DNA of 64,000 nt. Origin: Sphingopyxis italica. GTDB lineage: Bacteria; Pseudomonadota; Alphaproteobacteria; Sphingomonadales; Sphingomonadaceae. Each line of letters begins with the position of its first letter. Positions within the stretch are counted from its first letter, which is position 1. The position numbers and the translations under genes were made by a program. Positions 8,764 through 18,405 of this stretch are shown piece after piece. The notes under the pieces are model-generated. The model did no database searches, was not told the DNA's origin, and was given only the letters and a program-made list of their open reading frames with translations. Where the stretch lies: the NCBI RefSeq assembly GCF_011926545.1, contig NZ_JAATIT010000001.1:1568469-1632468 (forward strand), given 5' to 3'.

Positions 8764-9157
8764 GTCCAGCCGCCGCAATCATTCATCGGCGTCCCCATTC
8801 GAACCCGTCTACGGCTACAGCCGCGCGGTTCGGGTGGGGAGCCGCATCGACGTCGCGGGCTGCGCGCCGATCGAGGCCGACGGAAGCTCGACTCCCGGCG
8901 ACGCGGGGGCACAGGCGGCGCGCTGCCTGACGATCATCAAGGAAGCGCTCGAAGCGCTCGGCGGCTCGCCCGCCGATGTCGTGCGGACGCGCATGTATAT
9001 CACCGACGCCGCCGACGCCGACCTCGTCGGCCATGCGCATGGGGCGATGTTCGGCGACATCCGCCCGGCCGCGACGATGCTTGTCATCCCCGCGCTGATC
9101 CGGCCCGAGTGGAAAGTCGAAATCGAAGCCGAAGCTATTTTAGAGACCGAGACATGA
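8756..9157 (+). CDS. RidA/YjgF-family deaminase
   Basis: 133 residues starting at GTG 8756, inside the end of the preceding gene. The fold signature includes YSRAVRVGSRIDVAGCAPI, the mid-region QAARCLTIIKEALEALGG and the C-terminal RPAATMLVIPALIRP followed by VEIEAEAI, where the Arg of IRPAAT is the usual carboxylate-binding residue. RidA enzymes hydrolyse reactive enamine/imine intermediates from amino acid metabolism, which fits an operon for valine catabolism. Its TGA overlaps the ATG of the next gene by 4 bases. Confidence 0.85.
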   Translation: MAESSRRNHSSASPFEPVYGYSRAVRVGSRIDVAGCAPIEADGSSTPGDAGAQAARCLTIIKEALEALGGSPADVVRTRMYITDAADADLVGHAHGAMFGDIRPAATMLVIPALIRPEWKVEIEAEAILETET

Positions 9158-10311
9158 CCGACCAGTTCCAGCTTACCGACGACCAGCTCGCCATTCAGGA
9201 CATGGCGCGCAAATTCACCGCCGACCGCATCACGCCCTTCGCGGCGGAATGGGATGAGAAACATCATTACCCCGTCGATGTGTGGAAGGCGGCGGGCGAG
9301 CTCGGCTTCGGCGCGATTTACGTTGCCGAGGAATCGGGCGGCATCGGGCTCGGCCGGCTGGAGGCGGCGCTGATCATGGAGGCGATGGCCTATGGCTGCC
9401 CCGCGACCAGCGCCTATGTCTCGATCCACAATATGGCGACCTGGATGATCGACCGCTTCGGCGGCGCCGAGATCAAGGCGCGCTTCCTGCCCCAGCTCGT
9501 CAGCATGGAAAAGATCGCCAGCTATTGCCTGACCGAGCCGGGCTCGGGGTCCGACGCCGCCGCGCTCAAGACGACGGCCAAGCGCGCCAAAGATTCTGGG
9601 GGTGATCATTATGTCCTGAACGGCACCAAGCAGTTCATCTCGGGCGCGGGCACCAACGACATCTATGTCTGCATGGTCCGCACCGGCGAGGAAAAGTCGA
9701 AGGGCATCAGCTGCCTCGTCATCGAAAAGGATACGCCGGGCCTCAGCTTCGGCGCGCCGGAGAAGAAGCTCGGCTGGAACGCATCCCCCACCGCGCAGGT
9801 GATCTTCGAGGATTGCCGCGTGCCCGTGGAAAATCTCGTCGGTGCCGAGGGTGACGGCTTCCGCTTCGCGATGGCCGGGCTCGACGGCGGCCGGCTCAAC
9901 ATCGGCGCCTGTTCGCTCGGCGGGGCGCAACGCTGTCTCGACGAAGCGATCGCCTATACCAAGGACCGCCAGCAATTCGGCCAGCCGATTGCCGATTTCC
10001 AGAACACCCAGTTCATGCTCGCCGACATGGCGACCGACCTCGAAGCATCGCGCGCTTTGCTCTATCTCGCGGCAGCCAAGGTCACCGCGAACGCGCCCGA
10101 CAAGTCGCGCTTCTCGGCGATGGCGAAAAGGCTCGCGACCGACAATGGCAGCAAGATCGTCAACGACGCGCTGCAGCTCTTCGGCGGCTATGGCTATTTG
10201 CGCGACTATCCGATCGAGCGTTTCTGGCGCGACCTGCGCGTCCATTCGATCCTCGAAGGCACCAACCAGGTGATGCGGATGATCGTCGGAAGGGACCTGC
10301 TGCGCCAATGA
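9154..10311 (+). CDS. Isobutyryl-CoA dehydrogenase (acyl-CoA dehydrogenase family)
   Basis: 385 residues. FAD-binding segments YCLTEPGSGSDAAALKTTA and FISGAGTNDIYVCMV are typical, with FGGYGYLRDYPIERFWRD and the catalytic base Glu368 in ILEGTNQVMR near the C-terminus. Position in a valine operon between RidA and 3-hydroxyisobutyryl-CoA hydrolase makes oxidation of isobutyryl-CoA to methacrylyl-CoA the likely reaction. Start and stop are both coupled to neighbours by ATGA overlaps (9154-9157 and 10308-10311). Confidence 0.9.
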   Translation: MTDQFQLTDDQLAIQDMARKFTADRITPFAAEWDEKHHYPVDVWKAAGELGFGAIYVAEESGGIGLGRLEAALIMEAMAYGCPATSAYVSIHNMATWMIDRFGGAEIKARFLPQLVSMEKIASYCLTEPGSGSDAAALKTTAKRAKDSGGDHYVLNGTKQFISGAGTNDIYVCMVRTGEEKSKGISCLVIEKDTPGLSFGAPEKKLGWNASPTAQVIFEDCRVPVENLVGAEGDGFRFAMAGLDGGRLNIGACSLGGAQRCLDEAIAYTKDRQQFGQPIADFQNTQFMLADMATDLEASRALLYLAAAKVTANAPDKSRFSAMAKRLATDNGSKIVNDALQLFGGYGYLRDYPIERFWRDLRVHSILEGTNQVMRMIVGRDLLRQ

Positions 10312-11351
10312 CAAACGATGTGTTGATCTCGACCGACGTTCGCGTCGGCCGCATCGCGCTCAATCGCCCCAAGGCGATCCACGCGCTCAACCTCGCGATG
10401 TGCGAAGCCATGATCGACGCGCTCGTCAAATGGCAGGGCGACGCCGCGGTCGAAGCGGTGATCATCGACCATAGCGAGGGCCGCGGCTTCTGCGCTGGCG
10501 GCGACATCCGCATGCTTGCGGAGAGCGGCGCGAAGGACGGCAAGGAAGCGCGCCAATTCTTCCACACCGAATATCGCCTCAATCACCTGCTCTTCACCTA
10601 TCCCAAGCCCGTTGTCGCCTTCATGGACGGCATCACCATGGGCGGCGGGGTCGGGATTTCGCAGCCTGCGAAATATCGCGTCGCGACCGAGCACACGCGC
10701 TTCGCCATGCCCGAAACCGGGATCGGCCTGTTCCCCGACGTCGGCGGCGGCTGGTATCTGCCGCGCCTCGAAGGGCGCGTCGGCGCGTATCTCGCGCTCA
10801 CCGGCGCGCGGCTCGACGGCGCGGAGTGTCTCGCGCTTGGCCTTGCGACGCATTATCTGCCGTCCGAAAAGCTCGCCGAGGCGAAGGCGCGCATCGCGGT
10901 CGACCCCGACCGCATCGGCGGCATTTTGGGCGAGCTGTCGGTCACCGCGCCGCCCGCCGCGATCACCCAGCATATCGAACGGATCAACCGCCTGTTCGCG
11001 AGCGACACCTATGAGAATATCCTTGGCGCGCTCGAAGCCGATGGCGGCGCATGGGCCGAAAAGGAACTCGCGACGCTTCACGGCAAATCGCCCCAGACAT
11101 GCAAGGTCGCGCTCCGTCAATTGCAGGAAGGCGGCGAGATGCACGACTTCGCGGAGCAGATGCGCCAGGAATATGCGATCGGCAGCCGCGTCGTTCAGAT
11201 GCACGACTTCATCGAGGGCGTGCGCGCGCTGATCGTCGACAAGGACAACAGCCCGAAATGGGATCCGCCGACGCCCGAGGCCGTAACCGACGAGTGGATC
11301 GACGCGATTTTCGCGCCGCTGCCCGAGAGTGAGAAATGGACGCCGCTGTGA
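10308..11351 (+). CDS. 3-Hydroxyisobutyryl-CoA hydrolase (enoyl-CoA hydratase/isomerase family)
   Basis: 347 residues, longer than a plain crotonase and the usual length for HIBCH. The oxyanion-hole segments are [13 protein letters not shown] and [14 protein letters not shown], and the HIBCH-type active-site block is [20 protein letters not shown]. It hydrolyses 3-hydroxyisobutyryl-CoA to the free acid, the substrate of MmsB downstream. It starts inside the end of the dehydrogenase gene (ATGA) and overlaps the next frame by up to 16 bases. Confidence 0.92.
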   Translation: MTNDVLISTDVRVGRIALNRPKAIHALNLAMCEAMIDALVKWQGDAAVEAVIIDHSEGRGFCAGGDIRMLAESGAKDGKEARQFFHTEYRLNHLLFTYPKPVVAFMDGITMGGGVGISQPAKYRVATEHTRFAMPETGIGLFPDVGGGWYLPRLEGRVGAYLALTGARLDGAECLALGLATHYLPSEKLAEAKARIAVDPDRIGGILGELSVTAPPAAITQHIERINRLFASDTYENILGALEADGGAWAEKELATLHGKSPQTCKVALRQLQEGGEMHDFAEQMRQEYAIGSRVVQMHDFIEGVRALIVDKDNSPKWDPPTPEAVTDEWIDAIFAPLPESEKWTPL

Positions 11352-11692
11352 GTTTTTCCGATCCGATCGCCCTTTATCATGCGGTGAAGCGGAGCTGGTC
11401 GGCCGAGACGATATCGGATCCGTTCGACCCCGCGAACCCCTGCCGCAACCAGTGTGCGGTGACCGCGCTCGCCGTGCATCATCATTTCGGCGGCGACATC
11501 ATGAAAACCGCAACAAAGGGCGGCACGCATTTCTACAACCGGATCGATGGGCGCACCTGGGACCTCGCGGCCGACCAGTTCGACGAGCCGATTCCCTACG
11601 ACAACCAGCTGACCTCGACCGACGAGGCGCACGACCATGCCACCCCGGCGCAATTGCAAGTGCTGCTGCGCAATATCGACGCCAACCGCTGA
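11336..11692 (+). CDS. YunG-like protein of unknown function
   Basis: 118 residues (ATG 11336), or 114 from GTG 11348, which would give a GTGA overlap with the hydrolase gene. The core [40 protein letters not shown] and a Cys/His-rich arrangement recall YunG-family proteins, whose role is unknown; the Cys and two His-Phe motifs look like a papain-like or metal site. It lies 14 bases before the enoyl-CoA hydratase gene, so it is co-transcribed with valine genes. Confidence 0.7.
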   Translation: MDAAVSFSDPIALYHAVKRSWSAETISDPFDPANPCRNQCAVTALAVHHHFGGDIMKTATKGGTHFYNRIDGRTWDLAADQFDEPIPYDNQLTSTDEAHDHATPAQLQVLLRNIDANR

Positions 11693-11706
11693 TACAGGAC
11701 AAGACC

Positions 11707-12489
11707 ATGAGCTATGAAACTCTCCTCGTCGAAACGCGCGGGGCCGTCACGCTGGTGACGCTCAACCGCCCGCAGGCGCTCAACGCGCTGAACTCGGGCG
11801 TGCTCGACGATCTGATCGCGGCCTTCGCGGCGTATGAAGCCGACGACAGCCAGCGTTGCGCCGTCCTCACCGGCTCGGGCGACAAGGCGTTCGCCGCGGG
11901 CGCCGACATCAAGGAAATGGCCGACAAGCCGGCCGCCGATTTCTACCTTGAGGACTTTTTCTCGAAATGGACGAGCGATTTCGTGAAGAAGGTGAGGAAG
12001 CCCTGGATCGCCGCGGTGAATGGCTTCGCGCTCGGCGGCGGCTGCGAACTCGCGATGATGGCCGACTTCATCATCGCGTCGGACAAGGCGAAGTTCGGCC
12101 AGCCCGAAATCAAGCTCGGCGTCGCGCCGGGCATGGGCGGGTCGCAGCGGCTGACGCGCGCGATCGGCAAGGCGAAGGCGATGGAAATGTGCCTCACCGG
12201 CCGGATGATGGACGCCGCCGAAGCCGAACGCTCGGGCCTCGTCGCGCGCGTCGTCGAACATGAAAGTCTCGTCGACGAAGCGGTGAAGACCGCCACCACG
12301 ATCGCCAGCATGCCGCCGATGGCCGCGATGGTGAACAAGGATATGGTCAACGCCGCGTTCGAAACGACGCTCGATCAGGGCCTCATCTACGAACGCCGCC
12401 TGTTCCAGATCCTCGCCGCGACCGAGGACAAGGCCGAAGGCATGGCCGCCTTCATCGAAAAGCGCGAAGGCGTGTGGAAAGGGCGGTGA
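11707..12489 (+). CDS. Enoyl-CoA hydratase
   Basis: 260 residues of the crotonase family. The oxyanion-hole motifs are [11 protein letters not shown] and [19 protein letters not shown]; the two catalytic glutamates lie in GGGCEL and in the [20 protein letters not shown] block. It would hydrate methacrylyl-CoA to 3-hydroxyisobutyryl-CoA. The end (TGA 12487-12489) overlaps a GTG start of a small membrane protein by 4 bases. Confidence 0.92.
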   Translation: MSYETLLVETRGAVTLVTLNRPQALNALNSGVLDDLIAAFAAYEADDSQRCAVLTGSGDKAFAAGADIKEMADKPAADFYLEDFFSKWTSDFVKKVRKPWIAAVNGFALGGGCELAMMADFIIASDKAKFGQPEIKLGVAPGMGGSQRLTRAIGKAKAMEMCLTGRMMDAAEAERSGLVARVVEHESLVDEAVKTATTIASMPPMAAMVNKDMVNAAFETTLDQGLIYERRLFQILAATEDKAEGMAAFIEKREGVWKGR

Positions 12490-12731
12490 GTCTCGCGCGG
12501 AGGCGGCTGGTTTCAAAGCGAGCGATATATGCTGCCGCGATCCTGATCGGCCTCCACCTACTCGCTTATGCCTATGTCGTGGATCAGCGCATTTTATATG
12601 ACCAAGGCGACCTTGAAGGATTGCTCTGGTGGCTCGTCGCCTTCCTCGTCTTGCCAACCGCTGCCTTGCTGACGCTTGCAATCAGCTTGGTTGCGCAATG
12701 GCTTAAATCGAAAAATCCCTCGGGAGAATGA
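12486..12731 (+). CDS. Small two-helix membrane protein
   Basis: 81 residues from GTG 12486, which forms a GTGA overlap with the hydratase stop; GTG 12474 is an alternative. Two hydrophobic helices ([20 protein letters not shown] and [20 protein letters not shown]) are joined by an acidic loop, with a basic N-terminus ([11 protein letters not shown]) and a short basic tail, giving an N-in/C-in topology. I recognise no family. Its bases look visibly less GC-rich than the flanking genes. Only 1 base separates its stop from the mmsB start. Confidence 0.65.
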   Translation: MSLARRRLVSKRAIYAAAILIGLHLLAYAYVVDQRILYDQGDLEGLLWWLVAFLVLPTAALLTLAISLVAQWLKSKNPSGE

Positions 12732-12732
12732 C

Positions 12733-13608
12733 ATGAAGATCGCATTCATCGGACTCGGCAACATGGGCGGCGGCATGGCCGCGAACCTCGCGAAGGCGGG
12801 GCACGACGTCCGCGCTTTCGATCTCAGCGAGGAAGCATTGGCGCGCGCCGTCGAGGCGGGCTGCACCCGCGCCGCATCGGCCGCCGAAGCCGTCACCGGC
12901 GCCGAGGCGGTCGTGACGATGCTCCCCGCGGGCAAACATGTTTCCGGCGTCTATGAAGCCGATGTCTTCCCGAACGCCGCGCCGGGCACCTTGCTGCTCG
13001 ACTGTTCGACGATCGATGTCGCGACCGCGCGCTCGAACATCGAAGCGGCGACCGCGAAGGGCCTCGTCGCGGTCGATGCGCCCGTCTCGGGCGGCATCGC
13101 GGCGGCGAACGCGGGCACGCTGACCTTCATGGTCGGCGGCGTCGATGACGGCTTCGCGCGCGCCGAACCGATCCTAGCGAAAATGGGCAAGGCGGTGATC
13201 CACGCCGGCGGCGCGGGCGCGGGGCAGGGGGCGAAGATTTGCAACAACATGCTGCTCGGCGCCTCGATGGTCGCGACGTGCGAAACGCTCGCGCTCGCGC
13301 AAAAGCTCGGGCTCGATCCGCAGAAATTCTTCGACATCGCCAGCGTGTCGTCGGGCCAGTGCTGGTCGCTGACGAGCTACGCGCCACTCCCCGGCGTCGG
13401 TCCCGCGACCCCCGCCGACAATGACTATAAGGGCGGGTTCGCCGCGGCGCTGATGCTCAAGGACTTGCGCCTCGCGATGGAAGCCGCGGCGAGCGTCGAT
13501 GCCGACGTCCCGATGGGATCGAAGGCGCACGAGCTTTACGAAGCCTTTGTCGAGGCCGACAAGGACGGCCGCGACTTTTCGGCGATCATCAAGACGTTGC
13601 AGGACTAA
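12733..13608 (+). CDS. mmsB: 3-Hydroxyisobutyrate dehydrogenase
   Basis: 291 residues. The NAD-binding GLGNMGGGMAANLAKAGHDV opens the Rossmann domain, the family signature DAPVSGGIAAANAGTLTFMV follows, and the catalytic lysine is in GAGQGAKICNNMLLG. It oxidises 3-hydroxyisobutyrate to methylmalonate semialdehyde, the MmsA substrate, closing the pathway encoded from 6334 on. It is the last gene of the run; a palindromic repeat follows at once. Confidence 0.95.
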   Translation: MKIAFIGLGNMGGGMAANLAKAGHDVRAFDLSEEALARAVEAGCTRAASAAEAVTGAEAVVTMLPAGKHVSGVYEADVFPNAAPGTLLLDCSTIDVATARSNIEAATAKGLVAVDAPVSGGIAAANAGTLTFMVGGVDDGFARAEPILAKMGKAVIHAGGAGAGQGAKICNNMLLGASMVATCETLALAQKLGLDPQKFFDIASVSSGQCWSLTSYAPLPGVGPATPADNDYKGGFAAALMLKDLRLAMEAAASVDADVPMGSKAHELYEAFVEADKDGRDFSAIIKTLQD

Positions 13609-13618
13609 CGCCTCTCCC

Positions 13619-13706
13619 ATTCCGTTCGTGTCGAGCGAAGTCGAGACACTCATCGAGACAATGCCGTGCCGAGGGGCATCTCGACTTCGCTCGATGCGAA
13701 CGGGAA
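13619..13706. repeat. Palindromic repeat, GTCGAGCGAAGTCGAGA family, copy 1
   Basis: The left arm CCGTTCGTGTCGAGCGAAGT continues to CGAGA and is answered by TCTCGACTTCGCTCG then ATGCGAACGG about 32 bases later, forming a long imperfect stem. Further copies are at 16147, 17491 and 35337. It lies 10 bases after mmsB and may act as a transcript-end structure. Confidence 0.85.
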
Positions 13707-13711
13707 TTGGG

Positions 13712-13948
13712 TCAGTAAAAATCCGCGGTCTCGCCGCCCTCGCGGCGCGTCGTCCGATGCACCTGGGTCGATGCCTTGCGCTCACCGGTGCGCACCTCGA
13801 GCCGGCCGTCGATCCGTCGCACCTCGGCGGGCGAAAGGATACGTGCGCGCGCCACCGCAACTGCGGAAACCTGCGGCGTTGGCACAGGAGCCGCAACCGG
13901 CGCGCTGCCGGCAAGCAAAAGGATGGCGAGGGCGGACATGGCGTTCAT
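13712..13948 (-). CDS. Small secreted protein of unknown function
   Basis: 78 residues from ATG 13948 (76 from ATG 13942). It starts MNAMSALAILLLAGSAPVAA, a plausible signal peptide, followed by a Pro/Val linker and the basic segment VARARILSPAEVRRIDGRLE. Small exported proteins with a similar ARI-P motif occur in sphingomonads, but I know no function. It is flanked by a repeat downstream and a terminator upstream, so it is probably monocistronic. Confidence 0.55.
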   Translation of the reverse strand: MNAMSALAILLLAGSAPVAAPVPTPQVSAVAVARARILSPAEVRRIDGRLEVRTGERKASTQVHRTTRREGGETADFY

Positions 13949-14024
13949 GCTCTGCCCTGACGGCGGGTCTTGCCAGCACTTTAACCTTGAATCGCAAATT
14001 TTCGATCATGGCGGCCGTGTTCGC

Positions 14025-14070
14025 GGCAAAAAAGAAAGGCCGCCTGCCCCGCACCGGGACAGACGGCCTC
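14025..14070 (-). terminator. Rho-independent terminator downstream of the FadJ-like gene
   Basis: On the minus strand GGCCGTCTG (14068-14060) pairs with CAGGCGGCC (14046-14038) with one mismatch, followed by TTTCTTTTTT. It lies 22 bases beyond the FadJ stop. A T-rich stretch on the other side (TCTTTTTCG) may make it bidirectional. Confidence 0.8.
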
Positions 14071-14091
14071 TTTTTCGTAAGCGAAGGCGGC

Positions 14092-16125
14092 TTAGAAGCC
14101 CGATTTCGCCTCGGCCTTCTCCTTGAGCAAAGGCGCGATTTCGAACCCATGCTTCTCGAGCGCCGCGACGATCTTGTCGGTGCCTTCCAGCCCCGCCCAG
14201 AACATCGGGCCGCCGCGATAGACCGGCCAGCCATAGCCATAGATCCACACGACATCGATGTCCGACGCGCGCTGCGCCTTGCCTTCGGACAGGATCAGCG
14301 CGCCTTCGTTGACCATCGGATAGAGCGTGCGTTCGATGACCTCCTGATCGGTGATCTCGCGCTTTTCGACGCCGGCCTTCGCCCGGAATTCCTCGATGAT
14401 CTCGGCGACGCGCGGGCTTTCCGACGGATTGCGCTTGTCGTCATAGTCATAGAAGCCCGCCTGCTTCTTCTGCCCCCAGCGGCCTTCGGCGGCGAGCGCG
14501 TCGCGGATGCTTTCGATGCGGTTCGGGTCGCGGTGCCAGCCGATATCGACGCCGGCGAGGTCGCTCATCTGGAACGGCCCCATCGGCATGCCGAATTCGA
14601 CATGGACCTTGTCGACCTGCGCCGGGGTCGCGCCTTCGAGCAGCAGCTTCATCGCCTCCATCTGGCGCGGCTTCAGCATCCGGTTGCCGATGAAGCCGTC
14701 GCACACGCCCGCGACCACCGCGACCTTGCCGATTTTCTTGCCGATCGCCATCGCGGTCGCCAGCGCATCGGGCGCTGTCTTTTCGCCGCGCACGACCTCG
14801 AGCAGCTTCATCACATTGGCGGGCGAGAAGAAGTGCATGCCGAGCACGTCGCCGGGGCGGTTCGTCGCGGTCGCGATCTCGTCGACGTCGAGATAGCTGG
14901 TGTTCGACGCGAGGATCGCGCCGGGCTTCGCAATCTTGTCGAGCTTGCCGAAGATGTCCTTCTTGACGTCCATATTCTCATAGACCGCCTCGATGATCAG
15001 GTCGCAGTCGGCCAAATCGTCGAGGCTGAGGCTCGGTGTGAGGATGCCCATCATCTGGTCGACCTGCTCGGGCTTGAACCGGCCCTTCGCTGCCGAGGCG
15101 TCGTAATTCTTGCGGATCACCCCGACGCCGCGGTCGAGCGCGTCCTCTGCCATCTCGACGATCGTCACGGGGATGCCCTTTTGCAAGAAGTTCATGCTGA
15201 TCCCGCCGCCCATCGTGCCGGCGCCGATGACGCCGACCTTTTTCACGTCGCGCAGCGCGGTATCCTTGGGCAGGCCGTCGATCTTCGCGGCCTGACGCTC
15301 GGCGAAGAAGATGTGGCGCTGCGCGGCCGACTGGCTGCCGAACATTAGCTTCATGAACTGCTCGCGCTCGAAGGCGAGCCCCTCGTCGAAGGGCAGCCGC
15401 GTCGCGGCTTCGACGCAGGCGAGGTTGGCATAAGGCGCCTCGAAGCCGCGCCAGCGCTTGGCGTTCCTGGCCTTCAATTGTTCGATCACGCCGACATCGC
15501 CAAAGACTTCGCGTTCGCGCGTCGGGCGCGGGCCGTCGGCGATCTTCGCGCGGGCAAAGGCGATGGCGTCGGCGGCAAGGCTGTCCTCGCCCGCGAGTTC
15601 GTCGACGAGGCCAAGTTCTTTCGCCTTGGCGGCGGGCAGCGGATCGCCGGTCGAGGTCATCGTCGCCGCGGCTTCGACGCCGACGACGCGCGGCAGGCGC
15701 TGCGTGCCGCCCGCGCCCGGCAGCAGGCCGAGCTTCACCTCGGGCACGCCGAGCTTCGCCGAGGGCACCGCGATGCGGTAGTGGCAGACGAGCGCGGTTT
15801 CGAGGCCGCCACCGAGCGCCGTGCCGTGGATTGCGGCTACCACCGGCTTCGACGCCGCCTCGATGCTGCCCAGCACCGCGTTGAAATCGGGGCCGCGCGG
15901 CGGCTTGCCGAACTCGCTGATGTCGGCGCCCGCGATGAAGGTCGCGCCGGCGCAGCGCAGCACGATCGCCTTGACGCTGTCGTCGGCGAGCGCGGCGCCG
16001 AAATTATCCTCGAGGCCCTGGCGGACGTGCCAGCTCAGCGCGTTGACGGGCGGGTTGTTGACGATGATGACGGCGACTTCACCATCCTTTTCCATCGTGA
16101 CGGAAATCGGTGTGTCTTCGGACAT
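14092..16125 (-). CDS. fadJ: Enoyl-CoA hydratase / 3-hydroxyacyl-CoA dehydrogenase fusion
   Basis: 677 residues. The crotonase domain (about 1-190) has [32 protein letters not shown] and [16 protein letters not shown]. The NAD-binding dehydrogenase domain starts near residue 290 ([20 protein letters not shown]) with [15 protein letters not shown] as its catalytic histidine region, and two C-terminal dehydrogenase domains follow. It performs two successive beta-oxidation steps. AAGGAG 8 bases before the ATG is a good ribosome-binding site. The call could be FadB or FadJ; no thiolase is adjacent. Confidence 0.92.
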   Translation of the reverse strand: MSEDTPISVTMEKDGEVAVIIVNNPPVNALSWHVRQGLEDNFGAALADDSVKAIVLRCAGATFIAGADISEFGKPPRGPDFNAVLGSIEAASKPVVAAIHGTALGGGLETALVCHYRIAVPSAKLGVPEVKLGLLPGAGGTQRLPRVVGVEAAATMTSTGDPLPAAKAKELGLVDELAGEDSLAADAIAFARAKIADGPRPTREREVFGDVGVIEQLKARNAKRWRGFEAPYANLACVEAATRLPFDEGLAFEREQFMKLMFGSQSAAQRHIFFAERQAAKIDGLPKDTALRDVKKVGVIGAGTMGGGISMNFLQKGIPVTIVEMAEDALDRGVGVIRKNYDASAAKGRFKPEQVDQMMGILTPSLSLDDLADCDLIIEAVYENMDVKKDIFGKLDKIAKPGAILASNTSYLDVDEIATATNRPGDVLGMHFFSPANVMKLLEVVRGEKTAPDALATAMAIGKKIGKVAVVAGVCDGFIGNRMLKPRQMEAMKLLLEGATPAQVDKVHVEFGMPMGPFQMSDLAGVDIGWHRDPNRIESIRDALAAEGRWGQKKQAGFYDYDDKRNPSESPRVAEIIEEFRAKAGVEKREITDQEVIERTLYPMVNEGALILSEGKAQRASDIDVVWIYGYGWPVYRGGPMFWAGLEGTDKIVAALEKHGFEIAPLLKEKAEAKSGF

Positions 16126-16146
16126 GGGAGAACTCCTTCAAATAAG

Positions 16147-16231
16147 CCCGCTCGCATCGAGCGAAGTCGAGATGCCCCTCGGGCTAGGCGCCCGGTCGAT
16201 GGGTATCTCGACTTCGCTCGATACGAACGGA
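16147..16231. repeat. Palindromic repeat, GTCGAGCGAAGTCGAGA family, copy 2
   Basis: Arms TCGAGCGAAGTCGAGAT and ATCTCGACTTCGCTCGA enclose CTCGGGCTAGGCGCCCGG, which itself can pair. It fills the gap between the serine hydrolase stop and the FadJ start. Confidence 0.85.
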
Positions 16232-16247
16232 TAGGTGGTGTTGCATT

Positions 16248-17450
16248 TCAGTCGTCGATCGCGGCGTGGACAAAGGTCTTGACCTCGCGCCGCACGGGGT
16301 AGGTGGAGGAGGGCATGAGCTGGGTCATAAGGACCATGCAAATCTCTTCGACCGGATCGACGAAGAAGCCGGTCGAGAACATGCCGCCCCAATAAAAATC
16401 GCCGACCGAGCCCGGAATGCCCGCGCGTGCGGGGTCGAGCGTGACCGCGAAGCCGAGGCCGAAGCCGATCCCGGCATTCTCGTCCTCGCTGAAAATACCG
16501 ACGCTGTGCTGCGTCAGGTCACCGCCGCCGGGCAGATGGTTCGACGTCATCAGGTCGAGCGTCTTGCGGCTGATGATCCGCGTATCGCCCAATTTCCCGC
16601 CGCCGAGCAGCATCAGGCAGAAACGGTGATAATCGTGGAGCGTCGAGGCGAGCCCGCCGCCGCCCGAATGGAAGCTGCGATCCTTCGCCCAGCGGCTCCG
16701 CGCGCCGGCGTCGAAATCCTGCATCCTGTCCTTGGGGTGAAAGGCATAGGCGTCGGCCAACCGGTGCTGCTGCTCGGCGGGCACCTTGAACCCCGTATCG
16801 ACCATGGAGAGCGGGCCGAAGATCCGTTCCTGCAACACCTCGCCGAATGGTTTGCCCTCGATCCGTTCGATCACCGCGCCGAGCACGTCGGTCGCCATCG
16901 AATAATTCCAGTGTGCACCGGGGTCGAATTGCAACGGGATTTTCGCGAGGTCGGCGATGAAGCTGTCCATCGTATAATCGGCGTCGAAATCGTCGATCCG
17001 CGCCTTGCGGTACGCGGCGTCGACCGGGGTGCGCTCCTGAAAGCCATAGGTCAGGCCCGCGGTATGGCGCAGCAGGTCGACCATGCGGATCGGCGACGCG
17101 GGCGGCCGCGTCAGGAAGGGCACATTGCCGCCGCCCGCGACGAAGACGCCGGTGCCCTTGAACTCGGGGCAATATTTGACGAGCGGGTCGGAGAGCGCGA
17201 CCTTGCCCTCTTCGACCAGCATCATGAAAGCGATGCTGGTGATCGGCTTGGTCATGCTTGCGATACGGAAGATCGCATCGTCCTTCAGCGCCTCGCCCGG
17301 CCGTGCGTCGCCGATGCACGAGCGATGCGCGATCTCGCCGCGCCGGGAGACGAGCGTCGCCGCATGCGGCAGGCGGCCGGTGTCGACATATTTGTCGGCG
17401 AGGAAGGCGGGAATGCGGTCCAGCCGCGCGAGGTCGAATCCGTGGGTCAT
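16248..17450 (-). CDS. Beta-lactamase-fold serine hydrolase (class C/EstB-like esterase)
   Basis: 400 residues. The catalytic SxxK is Ser65-Met-Thr-Lys68 in [12 protein letters not shown], the second motif Tyr-Ser-Met is in [12 protein letters not shown], and a glycine-rich HSGGGG segment follows. There is no clear signal peptide, so a cytoplasmic esterase is more likely than a periplasmic beta-lactamase. Relatives hydrolyse esters or lactones. It lies between FadJ and a run of SDR, kinase and dehydrogenase genes on the same strand, so it may release or open an ester/lactone substrate of that pathway. Confidence 0.85.
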   Translation of the reverse strand: MTHGFDLARLDRIPAFLADKYVDTGRLPHAATLVSRRGEIAHRSCIGDARPGEALKDDAIFRIASMTKPITSIAFMMLVEEGKVALSDPLVKYCPEFKGTGVFVAGGGNVPFLTRPPASPIRMVDLLRHTAGLTYGFQERTPVDAAYRKARIDDFDADYTMDSFIADLAKIPLQFDPGAHWNYSMATDVLGAVIERIEGKPFGEVLQERIFGPLSMVDTGFKVPAEQQHRLADAYAFHPKDRMQDFDAGARSRWAKDRSFHSGGGGLASTLHDYHRFCLMLLGGGKLGDTRIISRKTLDLMTSNHLPGGGDLTQHSVGIFSEDENAGIGFGLGFAVTLDPARAGIPGSVGDFYWGGMFSTGFFVDPVEEICMVLMTQLMPSSTYPVRREVKTFVHAAIDD

Positions 17451-17490
17451 GAAATTCCTCTGGTATTTGGTCTCAAATCATACCCCTGCT

Positions 17491-17572
17491 TCCGTTCGTG
17501 TCGAGCGAAGTCGAGACACCCCGAAGGCGTGCCCGACCGATGGGCGTCTCGACTTCGCTCGACGCGAACGGG
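17491..17572. repeat. Palindromic repeat, GTCGAGCGAAGTCGAGA family, copy 3
   Basis: CCGTTCGTGTCGAGCGAAGT plus CGAGACACC is matched by GTCTCGACTTCGCTCGACGC plus GAACGG. Among the four copies this one has the best matching arms. It lies between the SDR stop and the serine hydrolase start. Confidence 0.85.
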
Positions 17573-17601
17573 GTTGGTGAAATGCGCCAAAGCCGAATAT
17601 T

Positions 17602-18405
17602 TCAATGCGACGTCTGACCGAGCAACTGGCGCGTCACGGGGTGCGAGCTCGTCAACCCGCCATCGACCGCGATCGCCTGTCCGTTGACATAGCTCGCCTG
17701 ATCGCTGGCGAGGAAAAGCGCGACATTGGCGAGTTCCTCGGGCTGCGCCGCGCGGCGCAGCGGGTTGAGCTGGCCGAGCTTGTGCGTGACCTCCTTCGCC
17801 TTGGCATAGTCGAAGGTCGGCTTGGTCATCCCCGTTTCGGTGAGGCCGGGGCACACCGCGTTGACGCGCACGCCGCTCGTCGACAGCTGCTGCGCCGCGA
17901 CCTTGGCGAGGTTGATCACCCCCGCCTTCGACGCCGAATAGGCGCCCGGGCCCGCGCCCGAATTCAATCCCGCGACGCTCGCGGTCAGCACGATCGCGCC
18001 GCCGCGCCCCTGATCGACCATCGCCTTGCCGGCGTGCTTCACCATCAGCGCCGGACCGATCAAATTGACGCGCAACGTTTCGGCCCATGCGTCGGGATCG
18101 AAGTCGAAAATGCCGCCCATGTCGCCGATGATCCCGGCGTTGGCGAAGGCGACGTCGAGCGCGCCATAAGTGTCCTTTGCCGCCGCGACGAGCTTCGCGA
18201 CATCGGCCTCGACCCCCGCATCGATTTCGAGCGCGACGACCTCGCCGCCCGCATCCTTCACCAGCTCTGCCGTCTCATGCACCGCTGCCGTCTTGTCGCC
18301 GATCACGAGCTTGGCGCCCTCGGCGGCGAAGCGCAGCGCGCTCGCGCGGCCGATGCCCGAACCGGCCCCCGTGATGATCGCAACCTTGCCGTCCAACGCG
18401 CCCAT
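17602..18405 (-). CDS. Short-chain dehydrogenase/reductase
   Basis: 267 residues of the classical SDR family: cofactor motif [11 protein letters not shown] in [12 protein letters not shown], active-site Ser in [10 protein letters not shown] and the YxxxK pair in GAYSASKAG. The Asp after the second strand (VIGDK) suggests NAD+ preference. ATG 18405 was chosen over 18408 because GGGAGG then has better spacing. The start codon overlaps the stop of the upstream SDR gene. Substrate unknown; context suggests a 3-hydroxyacyl-CoA or hydroxy acid. Confidence 0.88.
   Translation of the reverse strand: MGALDGKVAIITGAGSGIGRASALRFAAEGAKLVIGDKTAAVHETAELVKDAGGEVVALEIDAGVEADVAKLVAAAKDTYGALDVAFANAGIIGDMGGIFDFDPDAWAETLRVNLIGPALMVKHAGKAMVDQGRGGAIVLTASVAGLNSGAGPGAYSASKAGVINLAKVAAQQLSTSGVRVNAVCPGLTETGMTKPTFDYAKAKEVTHKLGQLNPLRRAAQPEELANVALFLASDQASYVNGQAIAVDGGLTSSHPVTRQLLGQTSH

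Noticed and set aside
16248-17450. Secreted AmpC-type beta-lactamase
   Set aside because: SxxK is present, but there is no signal peptide, the second motif is YSM rather than YAN, and the gene sits among acyl-CoA genes.
13619-17572. Repeated palindromes as a CRISPR array
   Set aside because: The copies are kilobases apart with genes between them, are palindromic rather than direct with regular spacers, and no cas genes are present.
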